Positions 41,884 through 51,100 of a stretch of DNA of 51,394 bases are shown here, piece by piece (position 1 is the first letter of the stretch; each line of letters starts with the position of its first letter). The stretch comes from JAGMXM01 sp964458325 (lineage in GTDB: Bacteria; Verrucomicrobiota; Verrucomicrobiia; Limisphaerales; UBA1319): the NCBI GenBank assembly GCA_964458325.1, contig CAYWIM010000026.1, positions 1 through 51,394 of the forward strand, in the 5' to 3' direction. The notes below the pieces were generated by a model. The model did no database searches, was not told the origin of the DNA, and saw only the letters and a list, made by a program, of their open reading frames with translations. The translations under genes were made by a program, and so were the position numbers.

Positions 41884-41890
41884 CCTTTGC

Positions 41891-42148
41891 ATGCATGCCA
41901 CGATCTATGGCCGTGGACAAATGGTGATTCCCGCCAAGGCCAGGAAGGCAGCCCGGATCGGCCGGGGCGACGTGGTTTCGGTCGAGCCCGAAGGCGACGG
42001 ACGCATTGTGCTCATCCGCTTGGAGAAGCCAAGGCGCAAGGCGCCGAAGGTTACGATCGAGTATCGCAAGGGCACTCACGCGGTGGCCACTGCCGGCCGC
42101 CTGATCACCAGCGACCAAGTCCGCGCACTGCTCCTGGATTTTCCATGA
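41891..42148 (+). CDS. AbrB/MazE-type antitoxin
   Basis: An 85-residue protein. The N-terminal SpoVT-AbrB swapped-hairpin DNA-binding fold is MHATIYGRGQMVIPAKARKA then ARIGRGDVVSVEPEGDGRIV. The C-terminal tail (RLITSDQVRALLLDFP) is the likely toxin-binding part. Its ATGA overlap with the PIN gene is the standard vapBC arrangement. It probably represses its own promoter through the GTAAG/CTTAC repeat. Confidence 0.9.
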   Translation: MHATIYGRGQMVIPAKARKAARIGRGDVVSVEPEGDGRIVLIRLEKPRRKAPKVTIEYRKGTHAVATAGRLITSDQVRALLLDFP

Positions 42149-42522
42149 AATACTTGCTCGACGTCAATGCGTTGATTGCCGCGGTCTGGACCGACCACGT
42201 TGACCACACGGCGGTTGACGCCTGGATCCAAGGCCGATCGCTGGCCACTTGTCCTTTGTCCGAATTGGGGTTTCTTCGCATCAGCACCCATCCCAAGGCG
42301 TTAGGCGCCTCGATGGCCGATGCCCGCAACCTCCTCCAAGATTTTCTTGCCTCGCATAAAGTGGAATTCGTGGAAGCCGATCTGCCCGCCCTCGAATCGA
42401 AGGCCAGCAAGAGCGAGGAGGTCACCGATGTCTATCTGGCCGATCTGGCCGGGCGGAACAACCTGAAGCTGGCAACCCTGGATCACGGCATATCCCATTC
42501 CGCGGTCGAGATCATTGCCTGA
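42145..42522 (+). CDS. PIN-domain (VapC-type) toxin ribonuclease
   Basis: A 125-residue PIN domain: MKYLLDVNALIAAVW with D6, ATCPLSELGFLRIST with the conserved Glu, EVTDVYLADLAGRNNLKLAT with the third Asp, and TLDHGI near the end with the fourth. All four acidic positions of VapC ribonucleases are present. It overlaps the antitoxin stop as ATGA and is translated by coupling. After it, 42523-42749 holds no gene I can support. Confidence 0.92.
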   Translation: MKYLLDVNALIAAVWTDHVDHTAVDAWIQGRSLATCPLSELGFLRISTHPKALGASMADARNLLQDFLASHKVEFVEADLPALESKASKSEEVTDVYLADLAGRNNLKLATLDHGISHSAVEIIA

Positions 42523-42671
42523 GCCGCCTTCGGCTTTCGTGTCGGGCATGAGTCGATATGCAAACGTTCCCCGCGGTGCGGTCGCATCAGGGAACAGCCA
42601 ATGGGGTTGCGTCTGCCCCAACTTCGCGATCCCATATGTGGTTGTGGTTCGAATGCGCGCCAGCGTCGTGT

Positions 42672-42699
42672 TTGCGATCGGGACGGTTGGCATTATATT
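42672..42699 (+). promoter_or_regulatory. Candidate promoter for the DUF3160 gene
   Basis: -35-like TTGCGA (42672-42677), 16-base spacer, -10 TATATT (42694-42699), about 44 bases of leader to the start at 42750. The -10 is strong, the -35 moderate. Confidence 0.5.
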
Positions 42700-42749
42700 G
42701 ATGCCGTTCACCAGACAGTGAATGGTTCGCACGAAAGCGCATTGATTTT

Positions 42750-45440
42750 ATGAATGTTTCTCGGCATGTCCGCCCGCGGGGAGTTGGTTCTGATCGCCGT
42801 TTCTTCACGGAATCCCTCTGTTGCGCTGGCCGTCGGTTGCGCGTGAGCGTCGCGCTTCTGGCGGCGGCATGCTCGATCATTGGGCTTCCCGCAGTTGCTC
42901 TCTCCGCCGAATCCTCCGAGGGATTGCGCGACATCCAACTCTCGGAATACTACGAGCCTTCGACAATCGAATATCAGGCTAACAGTCCGGGAGCGCTGTT
43001 GCCGCTGGACCTGAGCCAAATCACAGGCGGCGTTGCCATCGCGGCGATGCTCGGTTTGGATGACAACGCGCGCAGCGCGCTCGAGCGCAATGGTTTCGTG
43101 GTCGTGCCGCGGGGCAGACAGACGGATTTTCTCGAAGCCTACCGGGAGTTGCGACATCGAGGCATCCCGCTGTTCGTCACGTCGGACACGTTGCTTCATT
43201 TCTACCACGTGCAGTTCGACGACATCCTGATGCATATCGAGACCAACGAGTTCCTGCCGGATCTAACAGCGTTGACCGAGGCGCTTCTGGCCCAGGCCAA
43301 GACCCAGCGGGATACATTCGAGGGAGATCTCGAGGAAGCTGCCGCACGTAACATCGCCTATTTCGCGGTCGCTCTCGAGTTGCTCGGCCACCCCGCCCAG
43401 GCGCCGGCCGACATCCAGAATCGCGTCCAGGCCGAGCTGGATCTCATCCAGGCCCACGCCGGATTCGATCCCAGCCCGGTTTTCGTTTACCACGAAGATT
43501 ACTCGCAGTATGTGCCGCGGGGGCATTACACCCGGTCCGAGGAGCTGAAGCGATTCTTCCGGGCGATGATGTGGTATGGGCGGATGGCGTTTCTGCTGAA
43601 GGGCAGCTCGAGCTGGGGGCCGATGGGCGAGGCATTGGTCTCGGTCGAGGACGCGCGGATCCAGACGCTGCAGGCGCTTCTGATCACCCTGGGTCTGGAT
43701 GCCCTCGAGGACGGCAATCGGCCGATTGCGGACATCTGGAACCGGATCTACGCCGTCACCGCGTTTTTTGTCGGGCTCGCCGACGACCTGACCCCATACG
43801 CTTACAAACAGGCGGTTCGGGAGGCCGCACAATGGCCGGCGGCTCCGGAAGCGCTGGCCGATCCCGACACTCTGCACGCGGTCAAGACTGAGCTTGCCCT
43901 GATGCGGAGTCCGGAGATCTACGGCGGGACTGGCTGGATCTGGGTCGATCCGCCGGTCACACCCGAGACGCTCGATGAGGTGCTGGACAAGACCAAAGGC
44001 ATGCGGCTGATGGGACAGCGGTTCATCCCGGATTCCTACATGTTCCAGCAGCTGGTGTTTCCCGAGGTCAGCTATTACACGGGATCGAGTGATCCCAGGC
44101 CTTTTACGTTCGTTCCCAGCAAACGCGGATTTCCGCGAGGACTCGATGTCATGGCGGTCATGGGCTCCGAACGCGCCCTGCTGATCCTCGATCGCGATGG
44201 CGACACGGATTACCTGTCGTACGACGAGCAGATGAACGAATTGATCCGGCAGTTCCGCGCGTTCAGCGAGCTGGATTGGAACCGCAACCTGTATTGGAGC
44301 TGGCTCTTCACATTGCGCGCGCTGCTCGAACCCCCGGGCCCGGGGCATCCCGGATTCATGCGAACCGATGCCTGGCTCGACAAGCAGCTCAACAGCGTGC
44401 TGGCCTCATGGACCCAACTGCGCCACGACACGATCCTCTACGCCAAGCAGAGCTACACGCCCGGGGAAACCTCGATTCCCCCAGAACCGGATACGGCTTA
44501 CGCTGAGCCTGTGCCCGAGTTTTACCATCGCCTGCTCGGATTGGCCTCCCTGACGCGGGCCGGTCTCATGGACTTGGGGGTGCTGGATTCGACCCAGGAA
44601 ACTCGTCTCGCCGCCCTCGAGACCGTGCTTTCGCGGCTCGAGGCGATCTCGATCGGGCAACTGGCTGGCAATCCGATGAGCCTGGTGGACAGGAACTATC
44701 TTCTCGGCATCGATTCTGCCCTCGAGCCGCTGCTCGAGGGAATCGAGGACGAGCGCGGGTTTCGGTCTGCCCTCGTCGCGGACGTTCACACGGATATCAA
44801 CACATCGGAAGTGCTCGAAGAAGGCGTCGGCTACGTCGAGATGATCGTCGTGGCATTTCCAGAGGCAAGCGGCGCGATGCGGCTGGCGGCGGGGCCGGTC
44901 TTCTCGCAGTACGAATTCAAGCATCCGATCGCCAACCGGTTGACCGACGAAGAGTGGTTCGACATGCTCGAAAAGGGGGAAGCCCCGGATCCCCCGGCCT
45001 GGACACGGTCGTTCCGGCATCCCGTCGTCCTGCCCCCGCTGGACAGCGACCAGGACGGGCTGCCGGATGATTGGGAACGAGCTGCCTGGGGCGACACAAC
45101 CGCGTGTGACGATTCGGCCGGCGATCCGGATCAGGACGGCCAATCCAATCGCGCCGAATACGTGGCTGGCACCGATCCGCGCCGCTTCGATTCGTGCCTC
45201 CGCTTGACCGCGATCCGGCCGTCGCCTGCCGAAGTCACGCTCGAGTGGAAAGGAAATGCGGCTCAGCGATACCGCGTTTTCACTTCCAGCGATCTCCGGA
45301 ACTGGTATTTACTTGGCGTTCCGACCGCGGGCGGTGACGGGCAGGCCCAGATCGCAGACACATCTGCCGATGCGGCAGCGACCCGGTTTTATCGGGTGCA
45401 GGTATTGCCCCAGCCGGCTTCCCTGGCGGGCGGGCGATGA
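42750..45440 (+). CDS. Secreted DUF3160 protein with C-terminal calcium-type repeats
   Basis: An 896-residue protein. A long basic N-region precedes the signal peptide core (VSVALLAAACSIIGLPAVAL); a GTG at 42842 would give a shorter leader. The DUF3160 signature TSDTLLHFYHVQFDDILM lies near residue 145, followed by EEAAARNIAYFAVALELLG and SYMFQQLVFPEVSYYTGSSD further on. Near 770-815 are two DxDxDG loops (DSDQDGLPDDWE, DPDQDGQSNRAEYVAGTDP) and then a small beta module (RYRVFTSSDLRNWYLLG) seen on other exported proteins here. DUF3160 proteins have no known activity; the fold is helical and the family is often found exported in myxobacteria and PVC bacteria. Confidence 0.88.
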   Translation: MNVSRHVRPRGVGSDRRFFTESLCCAGRRLRVSVALLAAACSIIGLPAVALSAESSEGLRDIQLSEYYEPSTIEYQANSPGALLPLDLSQITGGVAIAAMLGLDDNARSALERNGFVVVPRGRQTDFLEAYRELRHRGIPLFVTSDTLLHFYHVQFDDILMHIETNEFLPDLTALTEALLAQAKTQRDTFEGDLEEAAARNIAYFAVALELLGHPAQAPADIQNRVQAELDLIQAHAGFDPSPVFVYHEDYSQYVPRGHYTRSEELKRFFRAMMWYGRMAFLLKGSSSWGPMGEALVSVEDARIQTLQALLITLGLDALEDGNRPIADIWNRIYAVTAFFVGLADDLTPYAYKQAVREAAQWPAAPEALADPDTLHAVKTELALMRSPEIYGGTGWIWVDPPVTPETLDEVLDKTKGMRLMGQRFIPDSYMFQQLVFPEVSYYTGSSDPRPFTFVPSKRGFPRGLDVMAVMGSERALLILDRDGDTDYLSYDEQMNELIRQFRAFSELDWNRNLYWSWLFTLRALLEPPGPGHPGFMRTDAWLDKQLNSVLASWTQLRHDTILYAKQSYTPGETSIPPEPDTAYAEPVPEFYHRLLGLASLTRAGLMDLGVLDSTQETRLAALETVLSRLEAISIGQLAGNPMSLVDRNYLLGIDSALEPLLEGIEDERGFRSALVADVHTDINTSEVLEEGVGYVEMIVVAFPEASGAMRLAAGPVFSQYEFKHPIANRLTDEEWFDMLEKGEAPDPPAWTRSFRHPVVLPPLDSDQDGLPDDWERAAWGDTTACDDSAGDPDQDGQSNRAEYVAGTDPRRFDSCLRLTAIRPSPAEVTLEWKGNAAQRYRVFTSSDLRNWYLLGVPTAGGDGQAQIADTSADAAATRFYRVQVLPQPASLAGGR

Positions 45441-45500
45441 CCTGCCCGGGCGGGGCTGCGGCGGCGGGGCACAAGACAAAGTCCTTTGGTTGCCATACGC

Positions 45501-46844
45501 ATGAAAGCTGGAATGAACCGGCGTCGGTTTTTGATGACGGCCGCGGGCGCAGGCGCCGCGGGTGGCTGGCAGCTTGTTGCTGCGCGTGTCCTGGGTGGCG
45601 AGGGGAATGTGGCGCCATCGAATCGCGTGACCATCGGCGTGATCGGCCTGGGCATCCAGGGGACGGGCGACATGAAGTCGTTCCTGGGGATGCGCGAAGC
45701 CCGGGTGCTGGCCGTATGCGACGTCCACGAGGGCCAGCGTGCGAAAGGCAAACAGTTGGTGGACACCTTTTACGGCAACTCGGACTGCTCGGCCTTCCGG
45801 GATTTCCGAGAACTCATTGCCCGGCCGGACATTGACGCCGTGCAGATCACAGCGCCGGACCACTGGCATCCGCTGATCGCGATCGAGGCGGCCCGCCGCG
45901 GCAAGCACATGTATCAGGAAAAACCGATGGGCTGGAGCTTCCGCGCCGCGCATGCGGTCGAGAAAGAGGTGAAGGACAATCGAGTCGTGTTCCAGTTCGG
46001 CACGCAGCAGCGGTCGGATGGCAAGTTCCGGCTGGCCTGCGAGCTGGTGCGGAACGGGAGGATCGGGCAGTTGAAGACGATTCTGGTGGGTGTGCCTGGG
46101 AGTGTCTCGTCCTGTCCGATCCAGCCTATCGAGCTAGTGCCGAAGGAACTGGACTACGAGCTGTGGCTGGGGCCTGCTCCAATGGCGCCTTACTCCTACC
46201 AGCGGTGCCGGCCCTACAGCCAGAAGGAAGGCTGGAGTGTCTGGTACGAGATCTCGGACTACTGCATGGGCATGATCGGCAACTGGGGGGTCCATCACCT
46301 CGATATCGCCCAGTGGGGCAACAACACCGAGCTCAGCGGCCCCGTCGAGATCGAAGGCTTCGGGCAGTTTCCCAAGGGGCTGTTGACCGATTGCGCCATG
46401 AGCTGGCAGGTCGAGAACCGCTATGCCAACGGCGTTACGCTCATTCACATGGACGACGCGACCAGCCGGAAGCATCGCTTGCAGGAGGGCGGCCATGGCC
46501 ACGGCGTGATGTTCCTGGGGACCGATGGCTGGGTGCATGTCGATCGCCAGAAGCTGGACGCGCGCCCCGTTTCGTTGCTCGAAACCGAGTTTGCGCCAGG
46601 TGAGCCGCGCTTGTTCCGGAGCGACAATCACGGCGCCAATTTCATCGGCGCCGTCAAAGGCCGGAACCAACCCGCCGCCCCGATCGATATCGCCGTCCGC
46701 ACAGACACGCTCTGCCATTTGCAGCTCATCGCCGCGACCTTAAAGCGAAGACTCCGCTGGGATCCGGACAAAGAGCGGTTTCTCGGCGACGCCGAAGCTA
46801 ACTCGATGCTCGATCGGCCCATGCGCGCTCCGTGGCGGCTGTAG
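45501..46844 (+). CDS. Tat-exported Gfo/Idh/MocA-family oxidoreductase
   Basis: A 447-residue protein. Twin-arginine signal NRRRFL (residues 6-11) with an Ala/Gly-rich hydrophobic stretch; ATG 45513 is an alternative start. The Rossmann domain opens TIGVIGLGIQGTGDM near 46, with AVQITAPDHWHPLIAIEAAR and YQEKPMGWSFRAAH (the conserved EKP lysine, near 140). C-terminal substrate domain: NWGVHHLDIAQWG, FLGTDGWVHVDR and DTLCHLQLIAATL. Family role: NAD(P)-dependent oxidation, reduction or epimerisation of sugars. Many periplasmic homologues are encoded in PVC genomes, often with ThuA-like proteins. It follows the DUF3160 gene by 60 bases. Confidence 0.93.
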   Translation: MKAGMNRRRFLMTAAGAGAAGGWQLVAARVLGGEGNVAPSNRVTIGVIGLGIQGTGDMKSFLGMREARVLAVCDVHEGQRAKGKQLVDTFYGNSDCSAFRDFRELIARPDIDAVQITAPDHWHPLIAIEAARRGKHMYQEKPMGWSFRAAHAVEKEVKDNRVVFQFGTQQRSDGKFRLACELVRNGRIGQLKTILVGVPGSVSSCPIQPIELVPKELDYELWLGPAPMAPYSYQRCRPYSQKEGWSVWYEISDYCMGMIGNWGVHHLDIAQWGNNTELSGPVEIEGFGQFPKGLLTDCAMSWQVENRYANGVTLIHMDDATSRKHRLQEGGHGHGVMFLGTDGWVHVDRQKLDARPVSLLETEFAPGEPRLFRSDNHGANFIGAVKGRNQPAAPIDIAVRTDTLCHLQLIAATLKRRLRWDPDKERFLGDAEANSMLDRPMRAPWRL

Positions 46845-47015
46845 GATTCTGCATCCTCGGAGCTGGTGAAGTGCGGGCTGCTGGACTGTAGCCGCCGACG
46901 GCAGGAGGCGGACAAGGAGTGGTAACGGATGATGGCGCATGATTCTCCTTGCGACCTTGACGTTCAGGGATTGAACGCGGAAGGGCCGCCCGGTGTCTCC
47001 TGATTGACAGGCACT

Positions 47016-47399
47016 ATGAATCTCGTGTTACAGCTTCTGATTGGAGCCTTCTCGCTGCTGGTTGGATTATCCGACATTTTGATCTTCCTATGCGTGCCGG
47101 CAGCGGCCGCAGCATTGTTCATCGGTTTTCATCGTGGCGCGACATTCGATGGGGGACGATTCTGGAGATCGGCCCTGCATTGGGGGGGCTGGCTGGGCTT
47201 GGCGCTGCTTGTGTTTTGTCTGTTGCTATGGACGATTCCCGGCCTCGGAGGCGGTTGGGATCGGCTTGACTACGGAATTCTGACGGGAGTGCCAACCATC
47301 TACGTGGCTGCAATCTCCGCCTACACGATCCTGATCATGGCAGGGCTGGCGGCATTCGCGGTCGCACGCAGCATCGCACTCTTCTTTACGCAACGTTAA
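47016..47399 (+). CDS. Small polytopic membrane protein of unknown function
   Basis: A 127-residue protein with three or four hydrophobic segments: LVLQLLIGAFSLLVGLSDIL, FLCVPAAAAALFIGFH, LGLALLVFCLLLWTIPGL and VAAISAYTILIMAGLAAFAV, with short polar loops and a basic C-terminus. ATG 47016 is preferred over the TTG at 47004. I do not recognise the family. The 171 bases before it hold no feature I can support. Confidence 0.6.
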   Translation: MNLVLQLLIGAFSLLVGLSDILIFLCVPAAAAALFIGFHRGATFDGGRFWRSALHWGGWLGLALLVFCLLLWTIPGLGGGWDRLDYGILTGVPTIYVAAISAYTILIMAGLAAFAVARSIALFFTQR

Positions 47400-47406
47400 A
47401 AGTGAC

Positions 47407-47479
47407 GCCGCGTGAGGGCACGCAGCCTGCCGGCGTCGGCCGCCTTGTAGGCCGGAACCCCAGACCCGGCGTTGTGGAC
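47407..47479. repeat. Dispersed hairpin repeat, third copy
   Basis: GCCGCGTGAGGGCACGC, a spacer, then TTGTAGGCCGGAACCCCAGA followed by CCCGGCGTTGTGGAC, the same block order as 39776-39853. The stem is imperfect. It begins 8 bases after the membrane-protein stop. Confidence 0.7.
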
Positions 47480-47550
47480 TTCTGACGCTCTGTCTAGCCC
47501 GTGCCACGAAGCAGATGGCCCGGCGCCGCCCCGCCCCGCAGGGCTGGGGG

Positions 47551-47676
47551 CCTTGGGCGCGCTGGCTGTGTTGCTCCTCGCTCACAGACCGCGCGGGTAT
47601 GCTCGCTCGTCGCGCCTTGCCAGCCCGCCCAATCCCCTCCAGCAAAATCGGAATTAATTTTTGCACAGACCCTAAG
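47551..47676 (+). repeat. Dispersed repeat with TTTTTGCACAG core, copy C (with inverted arm)
   Basis: Arm 1 TTGGGCGCGCTGGCTGTGTT (from 47553) is partly complementary to arm 2 GCCTTGCCAGCCCGCCCAA (ending 47632), making a long imperfect hairpin. After TCCCCTCC the core AGCAAAATCGGAATTAATTT with TTGCACAGACCCT follows. Copy B shares arm 2 and core in this order. Just after the element, ACACCGA-GG-TTCGGTGT at 47680-47696 is a small separate palindrome. Confidence 0.7.
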
Positions 47677-47750
47677 GTTACACCGAGGTTCGGTGTCTTA
47701 CATGATAAAGGGCAGGATGGATTGGGGGATGGCGAGAGAGCGCTGAAGGA

Positions 47751-48071
47751 ATGCACACCATGGCAGTCTTAATGAAATCGAAGGGGATGGTAATCGGTTT
47801 TCTTCAGCTTCCGGGGATCGGGATCCGTCTTTATGTGGTGTATGGCGGCACGGAGATGGCCCTCGAGCTGGATCCGGTCAGGATGGTCGAGGGAGATGCG
47901 CCCGCATGGCTGCAGGAGATGGTGGTGCATTGGGTGCGCCGCAACCGGTTGAAACTGATCGAGATGGCGCAACAGCGGTGCCAGCTGTTCAACGGGAATG
48001 GTTCAAGGTATGGCCAACCGCAGCTGCGTGGCGTCCCCCACCGCCCCAATGCATTACAGGCAAGGCCATAA
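47751..48071 (+). CDS. Small hypothetical protein
   Basis: Up to 106 residues (M4 at 47760 is an alternative start). The central part, ELDPVRMVEGDAPAWLQEMV followed by VHWVRRNRLKLIEMAQQ, has the look of DUF4160-like small proteins, in which such a helix closes the fold. This is a weak impression. The last 35 residues are low in structure. No convincing ribosome binding site is visible, and the frame may not be expressed. Confidence 0.35.
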   Translation: MHTMAVLMKSKGMVIGFLQLPGIGIRLYVVYGGTEMALELDPVRMVEGDAPAWLQEMVVHWVRRNRLKLIEMAQQRCQLFNGNGSRYGQPQLRGVPHRPNALQARP

Positions 48072-48134
48072 CTCGCGCCGCGCGAGAACCCGCAGCCTGC
48101 TTCACGATTCTGCAGGCCGGGCGCAAACAGCGGA

Positions 48135-51100
48135 TCAAGGCCAGTTGCGGAATGTGCCATCGAATCCGATCACGTGCACCTGATCGGCTTCCCACGGCCG
48201 CTCGGGGCGGAGGTAGATGAGGCGGATATTGCGCTGCTCGAGCTCGAGCCGGGCGCCGGCAGGCAGATCGGGATCGAGTCCGGGCTCGAACAGGAAATCG
48301 CCCCAGTACGGCTTGTGAAACGTCTGGCAGGTTTGCGACCAGTAGCTTTGGAGAAGCAGAGGGGAACCGGTCAGGATGCCGGACATGGTTGTCGAGCCGA
48401 ACCGCCAGAGGGTGGGGGTGAACCCGGTCATCCCTCCAGGCCATTCCTGGGGTTTGTAGATGTAGTCGATCGTGAAGCGTAACGCATTGTATGCGGTGAA
48501 CGATGCGGTCTGGAGCGGCGGCAGTGCCGGATCGGCGGGCGGCACGGGCTCGAGAAGAACTGAATCCCGAGCGGTTTGCGCGACCTCTTGCTTCCAGGAA
48601 TCGAAGATCATTTGGGGCTGAGAATAATCGGCGCGCAAGGAGACTTCGAGATCGCTCAGGCAGAATACAGGGCACGAGTCGATCTGGGCGGCTTGGGGTA
48701 AAACCACCTGAAGAGAGAACTCGATCCAGCCAAGGGCCGTGTTCATGGACCAATGGTCGCGCGAGCAGGGATGCTGCCTGTCATCGGATGCGATTTCATG
48801 CCAGGCATTGTCCCACGAAGCCGCGTTGCCGGCGGTGGATGCCACTGGGCCTTCGAGCGTGTGCTGCCACTCCGTCCGGGTGAAGAAGCTGGATGCCAGC
48901 CCCGCTTCGTTCAGCCAGCGGCTGTCGGTCTCGACCGACCACAAGGACTTGAGCCGGTGATGAGCGAAGGCGGAGGCGCGCGGCCCCTGGGATACCTGGA
49001 GCAGCACCGGCTCGTTGACAAGGGCGGGCGCGGTGGGAATAGCGGCTGGCTGGGGCAGCTCGCGGATTTGCTTGATCACGAGCCAATCGGGCGCAATCCG
49101 CTTGTACTCGAAGTCGAGGGTGAATTCGGACTTGGCAGGATAGTATGAGCGATAAGCATCAGCCAGTTGGATGAATAGCGTCTGGAACGCGCGATATTGG
49201 GTTTCATTCGCCAGCACCTGAGTCTCGCCGGGCGAAAGCAGGTTCGAGTTCTGGACGATTCGCGGGCCGGATGTGACTTCGGGCGGCTGTCCCTCGGAGA
49301 TGATTTCCGCCACTTCCGGAATTGCGTCGCCGGAGGGATTGGCGACTGGAATGGGGCCTTTTTGGGTCACCATGGTCGTTTCGAGCCGCCGGGAATCTCC
49401 GATTTTCGAGCAAACGGCGGTGGCGACTCCGTTGGCGAGCTCGGTTTCATCGGGGAACGAGTGATGGACCAGAACGGCCATTCCGACCGCGGATTCGTCG
49501 ACGCCGTGGCGCAGGCGTTCGATCACGGCATAATCGTTGTAGAAGCTGGCGAAGACCTTTCGGATGGCGCGGAACACGCCCCGTTCCTTGGGTTCGGCGG
49601 GATCGCACTGGGAAGGGCCGGCATCGTTGCCGTCGAGGTCGTCGAGCATGCAGCCGCTGTAGCTGTCGTAAAGCCCCGCGCCCACGAACAGCTCCGTATC
49701 CTCGACATTGGTCGAGCTGCGGAACCGGATCGGCCGGCCGGGATCGAAGGCGGCCAGCGCATCGAGAATGGCCGCTCGTTGCGCGGGGCTGAAATCGGCG
49801 ACATCGGTGATCCAGCGCCGTATTTCCGCCAGGTCGGCGGCGAGGGCGGTCCTGTCGGCGGGGTAGGCGTAGCGGGAGAGGCGCGTGGCGATTTCCTCGG
49901 CCAGCGTTCTGCCCGCCGGCAGCATTTGCTCGAGATAATCCTCCCAGAGATCGAACGTGAAGGCGATGGCGGGGCTGGGGGAGTGATCGGGAATCGCGCG
50001 CCGCAGGAATCCGGAGTTGGCGGCCTTGCCGCCGACATGCCGGATATCGGCTGGCGTCAAGGGATCGACTGGCAGGCTGTAGGCGCCGCGGCGGGCGCGG
50101 GCCTGGATCGAGAGCGCAGGCGCGTATTTCAAGGTGCGAATCTCCGTTTTCAGGGCTGGATCGACACCCTCGATGTCGATCGCTTTCACGCGCGGACGCA
50201 GATCGTTGATGCCAATGGGTTCGATGACGCGCAGCAGAATATCATGGTTGAGCGCGGCCTGGAGCGTTTGGATGAACGCGGGATCGGTGGCATGCAGGAA
50301 CGGGATTCCGTAGCTGCGGGAGAGAATGGCGACATGCGAATTCGGCGTGGAAGGCGACAGGCAGACGATCCCGGCCAGGACGGGGAGCTCGGCGGGCGCC
50401 TGGTCGGTCAAGAGGATGTCGTCGTGATCGAGGCGGCCGTCGCGGAATGCTCGTTCGATCTCGGAGCCGGCGAACCAGCGGAGCCTGCCGATCCCCCAGC
50501 CATGGCTGTAAATGTTCTCGCCTTCGAGCCACTGCTGGACGGTGCCCAGCGGAAGCCCTCGGGCCGCGAACCACGCCGAATCCGCTCTGGCAGCCTCGGT
50601 TTGTGCGAATGTCGGCAGGTAGAAGCGCCGGGCGTTGGCCGGCTTGTCGATGGCTGCGTCGACGGCTTCCGCAAGGAACCGGATCATCTCGCGCGGGTAG
50701 GGATCCTCGCCCGCGAACTCGAAGCCGTACTCGAGAGCATCGGGATCGAACAGAACGGATCCGATGACTGCGATCTGGCCGTTGGCAAGGAGCGTGGCGG
50801 CGTCGTAGGCGGCGGGGCCGGCGCCGAGGAACGGATCGAGATAAGTTGCGGCGAACTCGTAATGGAGCGGATGCTCGCGAGTGTTCTGGAAGATCACATG
50901 CGTTGGATCGCTTCGGAACAGGGTGAACTTGACCCAGTTGATCCGCTCGAGATCGGAAAGGGGATTGGGCGAGGTCCAGACGTTGGTATGGTGCCAGAAT
51001 GGATCGTCGAGGAGTTGGATGCGGGTCTTCCAGGGAGCGGCCGGGGTGAGATCCAGGGGCTCATGGAGAGCCAATCGGTAAAACCGGGCATCCGTTTTCG

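Noticed and set aside
42515..42721. 68-codon plus-strand open frame between the PIN toxin and DUF3160 genes
   Set aside because: No ribosome binding site, no recognisable domain, and it overlaps the candidate promoter at 42672-42699.
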